From positions 60,055 to 93,915 of the forward strand of contig KE647277.1 in the NCBI GenBank assembly GCA_000447185.1: a DNA stretch of 33,861 bases, written 5' to 3'. The stretch is from Vairimorpha apis BRL 01. Taxonomy: Eukaryota > Microsporidia > Nosematidae. Below, piece by piece: positions 31,602 to 33,861 of the stretch (within the stretch, counting starts at the first letter, position 1; each line of letters begins with the position of its first letter). The translations under genes were made by a program, and so were the position numbers. The notes beneath the pieces were generated by a model. It saw only the letters and a list, made by a program, of their open reading frames with translations, was not told the DNA's origin and did no database searches.

Positions 31602-31718
31602 TTAAACTTTTACCATTTCTATAATATTATTTCCCATATTTAAACAATAAACAACTTCTCCTCTAATTTTTTCTCCTCTTTTCTCTATTTTAATTTCATT
31701 TACATCATCATCTTTGAT
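31602..31718 (-). pseudogene. Short coding remnant (38 codons) of unknown gene
   Basis: Between a TAA at 31721-31719 and a TAA at 31604-31602 the minus strand is open and reads KDDDVNEIKIEKRGEKIRGE, then VVYCLNMGNNIIEMVKV. The amino-acid make-up and lower A/T content look like the C-terminus of a real protein, not random A/T sequence. There is no ATG before the first third and no CCC leader, and nothing upstream continues it. I cannot name the source gene. Confidence 0.35.
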
Positions 31719-31867
31719 TTAAAGAAATATACTTTAAAATATTTCTAAGTATAATAAATTGTGCACAATTTTAAACACTTTTATGTGTTATCTGTAGTAA
31801 GTCATTACAACTAAAAAAAATTTATTTACATAAAGGATTTTTTATTGTACAATTAATTTATTTGTAT

Positions 31868-32160
31868 AGTTCATTCTTGTGAAGAATATACTTTCTTAGT
31901 TTTTCATTCTCGAAAATAGTCAAAAGTCTTGATTATTGATTCGAAGTTTAAAAATTAAACTTTGTAATTCTTTTTGTCTATTACTTGGTTTTAAGTCTCA
32001 TTATGGTAAACTCTGATATTGATTGTTTCTATTGTATTTACTCGTACCTAGGCATTGTCATTAGATAGAGCCTTTTAAACGAAAAAGTAACTTATTATCT
32101 TATTAAACTTTTTAATGGATTTTTTTACATAAAAAATCTACTTTAAATAAAAGATTATTA
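31868..32160 (-). mobile_element. Dong/R4-like endonuclease remnant (copy D)
   Basis: The plus-strand text parallels 9460-9740: tactttcttagtttttcattctcg (31890, compare 9484), ttatggtaaactctgatat (32001, compare 9598), tgtatttactcgtacctaggcattgtcattagat (32034, compare 9630), and cttattatcttattaaactttttaa (32090, compare 9687). The KPD codons and most of the frame are destroyed. Both element ends are missing. It is the most decayed of the recognisable copies. Confidence 0.75.
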
Positions 32161-32951
32161 AATGAATCTTCTTTTCTTTCTTTTAATGTTCATATTTGTA
32201 AAAAAATTACTTATATTCTTCAGTCTTCATTTTAACTTGACTTCCATCAGTTCAATGTACCGATTCCATTACCGCTTTATTCAATTCCTTTAAATAGTCC
32301 AAAAAGATGTTTTTTTATACATTTTTAAAAATTTGTGTTAGAATGTAATCTTCTGTACTAGCATAGAGACCTATTTTCTTATAAATCAAATTAAATTGTA
32401 AATAGTGTCGAAATTTTTTTGTATTATATAAATTTTAAAAGACACAATAAAATTTATAATGAAAATTTAATTTAAATTTTTTTAAATATAATCATAAAAC
32501 ATAGTCTTTTAGAATTTTTTTATATATTACTTTCTAAAAATTTGTGTTAAGAAAATAGATACTATTTAAATTTTTCCTAATATAGTTTAAATATAATTGT
32601 ATTATTTTGCAAAATAGTATAATAACATTTATAATTTTCGAATATTTAAAATTATATATTTTATATAAAAAAAGTTTTAAAATTATTTATTTTTTCTATA
32701 AATTTTAAAAATTTAATCAGTCGTAACAAAAAATAAACTTTTTTTTTAATAATATTTTTAAATAATTATAAAATAATATTATTTATAAAATAAAATTTTC
32801 AATAAATAATGATTTTTAGTATTTATTAATGTTCATATAAAATAATATTATATTTTATGCATTTTTACTTATGATACACGTTAAATTTATGAACTCAAAA
32901 ATTATTCATATTTAACAATAAATTATTTATTAATATTTATATAATTTTATA
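32161..32951. other. A/T-rich spacer
   Basis: A patch of mixed composition at about 32215-32330 has a stop-interrupted minus-strand reading (FLDYLKELNKAVMESVH); the rest is A/T tracts. No gene is called. Confidence 0.4.
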
Positions 32952-33861
32952 TCACATAAAATATATTTCACTATTTCCTAAATAAATATAACACACAATA
33001 CATGTCATTATAAACATGGCGATATACAATAAACATATATAAAAATATTTTTTAACTAAAGAAGATTCTTCATTTTCATTATATAAAGTTAGATTTTTTT
33101 CAACTTGTTCTAAAACTCTTTCATGAAAAAAAGGATAAATTCGACCAGAAACGAATGGTGTATAATTTAATATTTCTTTTTGTTCATGTGTATTTGATAT
33201 TAAGTTTGTGTCTAACAATTTTTGTGGTTGAATATAATTTAATATGTTTTCATTTGAAATAGATTTATATAAATTTGAATTGTTTATTTTTACTTTATCT
33301 AAATTAAAATTATCATTTTTAGCAAATTCGTCTCTATTAGACTTATCTAATTTAATACAAGTTTTTGTTATATGATTAAGTTTACTTTCTGGTAATTTAG
33401 TATCTTTTTCTAAAGAAATTACATTTAAATTTTCTATAATATCAGTATAATTATTTTTAAAATTAGTAGCTTTTATATTTTCTGTTGTATTTATTAATTC
33501 TTTAGAAATTATACTTTTTGTAAAAAATATATTTCTTGGTAAAGCTTCTAATTCTGCTGTGACTTTATTTTTATGTTTATTTTTTATTTGAATAGTGTTA
33601 AGTTTATTTAATTTAGAATACATATATAGGTTAGATAAAGTTGTTAGTTTTTTTAATTTATATGTAGTAGATTGATTATTTAGACAATTTGAGTCACTTA
33701 AGTTAGGTATAGAAGATGAGTTAGGTAATATACTATATTTATTTAATTCGGACATAGTACATTGATCATTTAGAGAATAAGAATCATTTAAATTGGGCAG
33801 AAAAGATAAATTAGGTAAAGTATCAGGTAAATTTAATTTGTATATATTATTTTGATCATTT
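32952..33861 (-). CDS. Type I membrane family protein with 30-residue repeats (partial)
   Basis: The frame is open from the window edge (first full codon 33860) to the TGA/TAA-type stop at 32952. The Met at 33755 is internal, because the 35 preceding codons are open and repeat-like, so the true start and signal peptide lie outside. Residues begin with 30-aa tandem units, then an N/K/S/T-rich ectodomain containing SLEKDTKLPESKLN and SNRDEFAKND. These resemble SLETETKLLDIKLN of the 351-1136 copy and KRDEFDVNSS of the 4792 gene. A helix (YFYICLLYIAMFIMTCIVCYI) ends about 9 residues before the C-terminus. This is the family topology with an expanded N-terminal repeat domain. Function unknown; a surface protein is plausible. 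Confidence 0.75.
   Translation of the reverse strand, partial: NDQNNIYKLNLPDTLPNLSFLPNLNDSYSLNDQCTMSELNKYSILPNSSSIPNLSDSNCLNNQSTTYKLKKLTTLSNLYMYSKLNKLNTIQIKNKHKNKVTAELEALPRNIFFTKSIISKELINTTENIKATNFKNNYTDIIENLNVISLEKDTKLPESKLNHITKTCIKLDKSNRDEFAKNDNFNLDKVKINNSNLYKSISNENILNYIQPQKLLDTNLISNTHEQKEILNYTPFVSGRIYPFFHERVLEQVEKNLTLYNENEESSLVKKYFYICLLYIAMFIMTCIVCYIYLGNSEIYFM
33591..33860 (-). repeat. 90-bp (30-aa) coding tandem repeats
   Basis: Units start NDQNNIYKL (33860-33771), NDQCTMSEL (33770-33681) and NNQSTTYKL (33680-33591). The first two share spaced residues LP, NLS and LND/LSDS before a final L. The array begins at the window edge, so more units probably lie beyond. Confidence 0.75.

Noticed and set aside
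32215..32340. Coding remnant FLDYLKELNKAVMESVH on the minus strand
   Set aside because: It is interrupted by stops, short, and matches neither the local families nor the retrotransposon. It cannot be separated from chance.

Overview
The window looks like a stretch of an extremely A+T-rich, gene-poor microsporidian genome (intracellular fungal-lineage parasite). Three things point there. First, seven or eight genes and gene remnants carry a CCC triplet 1 to 6 nt before the start ATG, a start-proximal signal reported for microsporidia. Second, the coding sequences lack visible introns and encode short, lysine/asparagine-rich, lineage-specific secreted or membrane proteins. Third, the only recognisable mobile elements are a non-LTR retrotransposon with a restriction-like endonuclease (Dong/R4-like) and a trace of a gag-bearing LTR element. 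No species is claimed.

Layout. 0.35-7.5 kb holds four members of one gene family, all on the minus strand: a copy with one in-frame stop (351-1136), a badly broken copy ending in an 18-bp tandem repeat (3371-4007), and two intact genes (4792-5589, 6672-7496). Each starts with a near-identical signal peptide, followed by an N/S/E/K-rich ectodomain and (where complete) a C-terminal transmembrane helix with a short tail. Further members lie at 20317-20682 (+, short, ends in LYPxYL repeats), 30488-30826 (-, signal peptide missing) and 32952-33861 (-, partial at the window edge, with 30-residue tandem repeats). A dead fragment of the retrotransposon sits inside this array at 1.65-2.2 kb.

7.7-13.9 kb is a retrotransposon zone: remnants at 7.7-8.26 and 8.69-8.90 kb, then a nearly full-length but multiply broken minus-strand Dong/R4-like element (9066-13942). 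That element is interrupted by a plus-strand LTR-type gag fragment, a 778-base run of N, and a 238-bp near-identical duplication. Other remnants lie at 22.2-23.15 and 31.87-32.16 kb. All are on the minus strand.

A second lineage-specific secreted family has two copies: a pseudogene with three frameshifts (14401-15677) and an intact 426-residue gene (27330-28610). A single multi-spanning membrane protein (23877-24932) resembles the CAAX protease Ste24/M48 but has lost the first zinc-binding histidine. The remaining large gaps (15.7-20.3, 24.9-27.3, 28.6-30.5 and 30.8-33 kb) are A/T-dominated and hold only small remnants, one short tandem duplication and one unexplained G+C-richer structured element at about 26 kb.

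Together the genes suggest an accessory, fast-evolving region in which secreted or surface protein genes duplicate and decay alongside dead retroelements. No metabolic operon or housekeeping cluster is visible.
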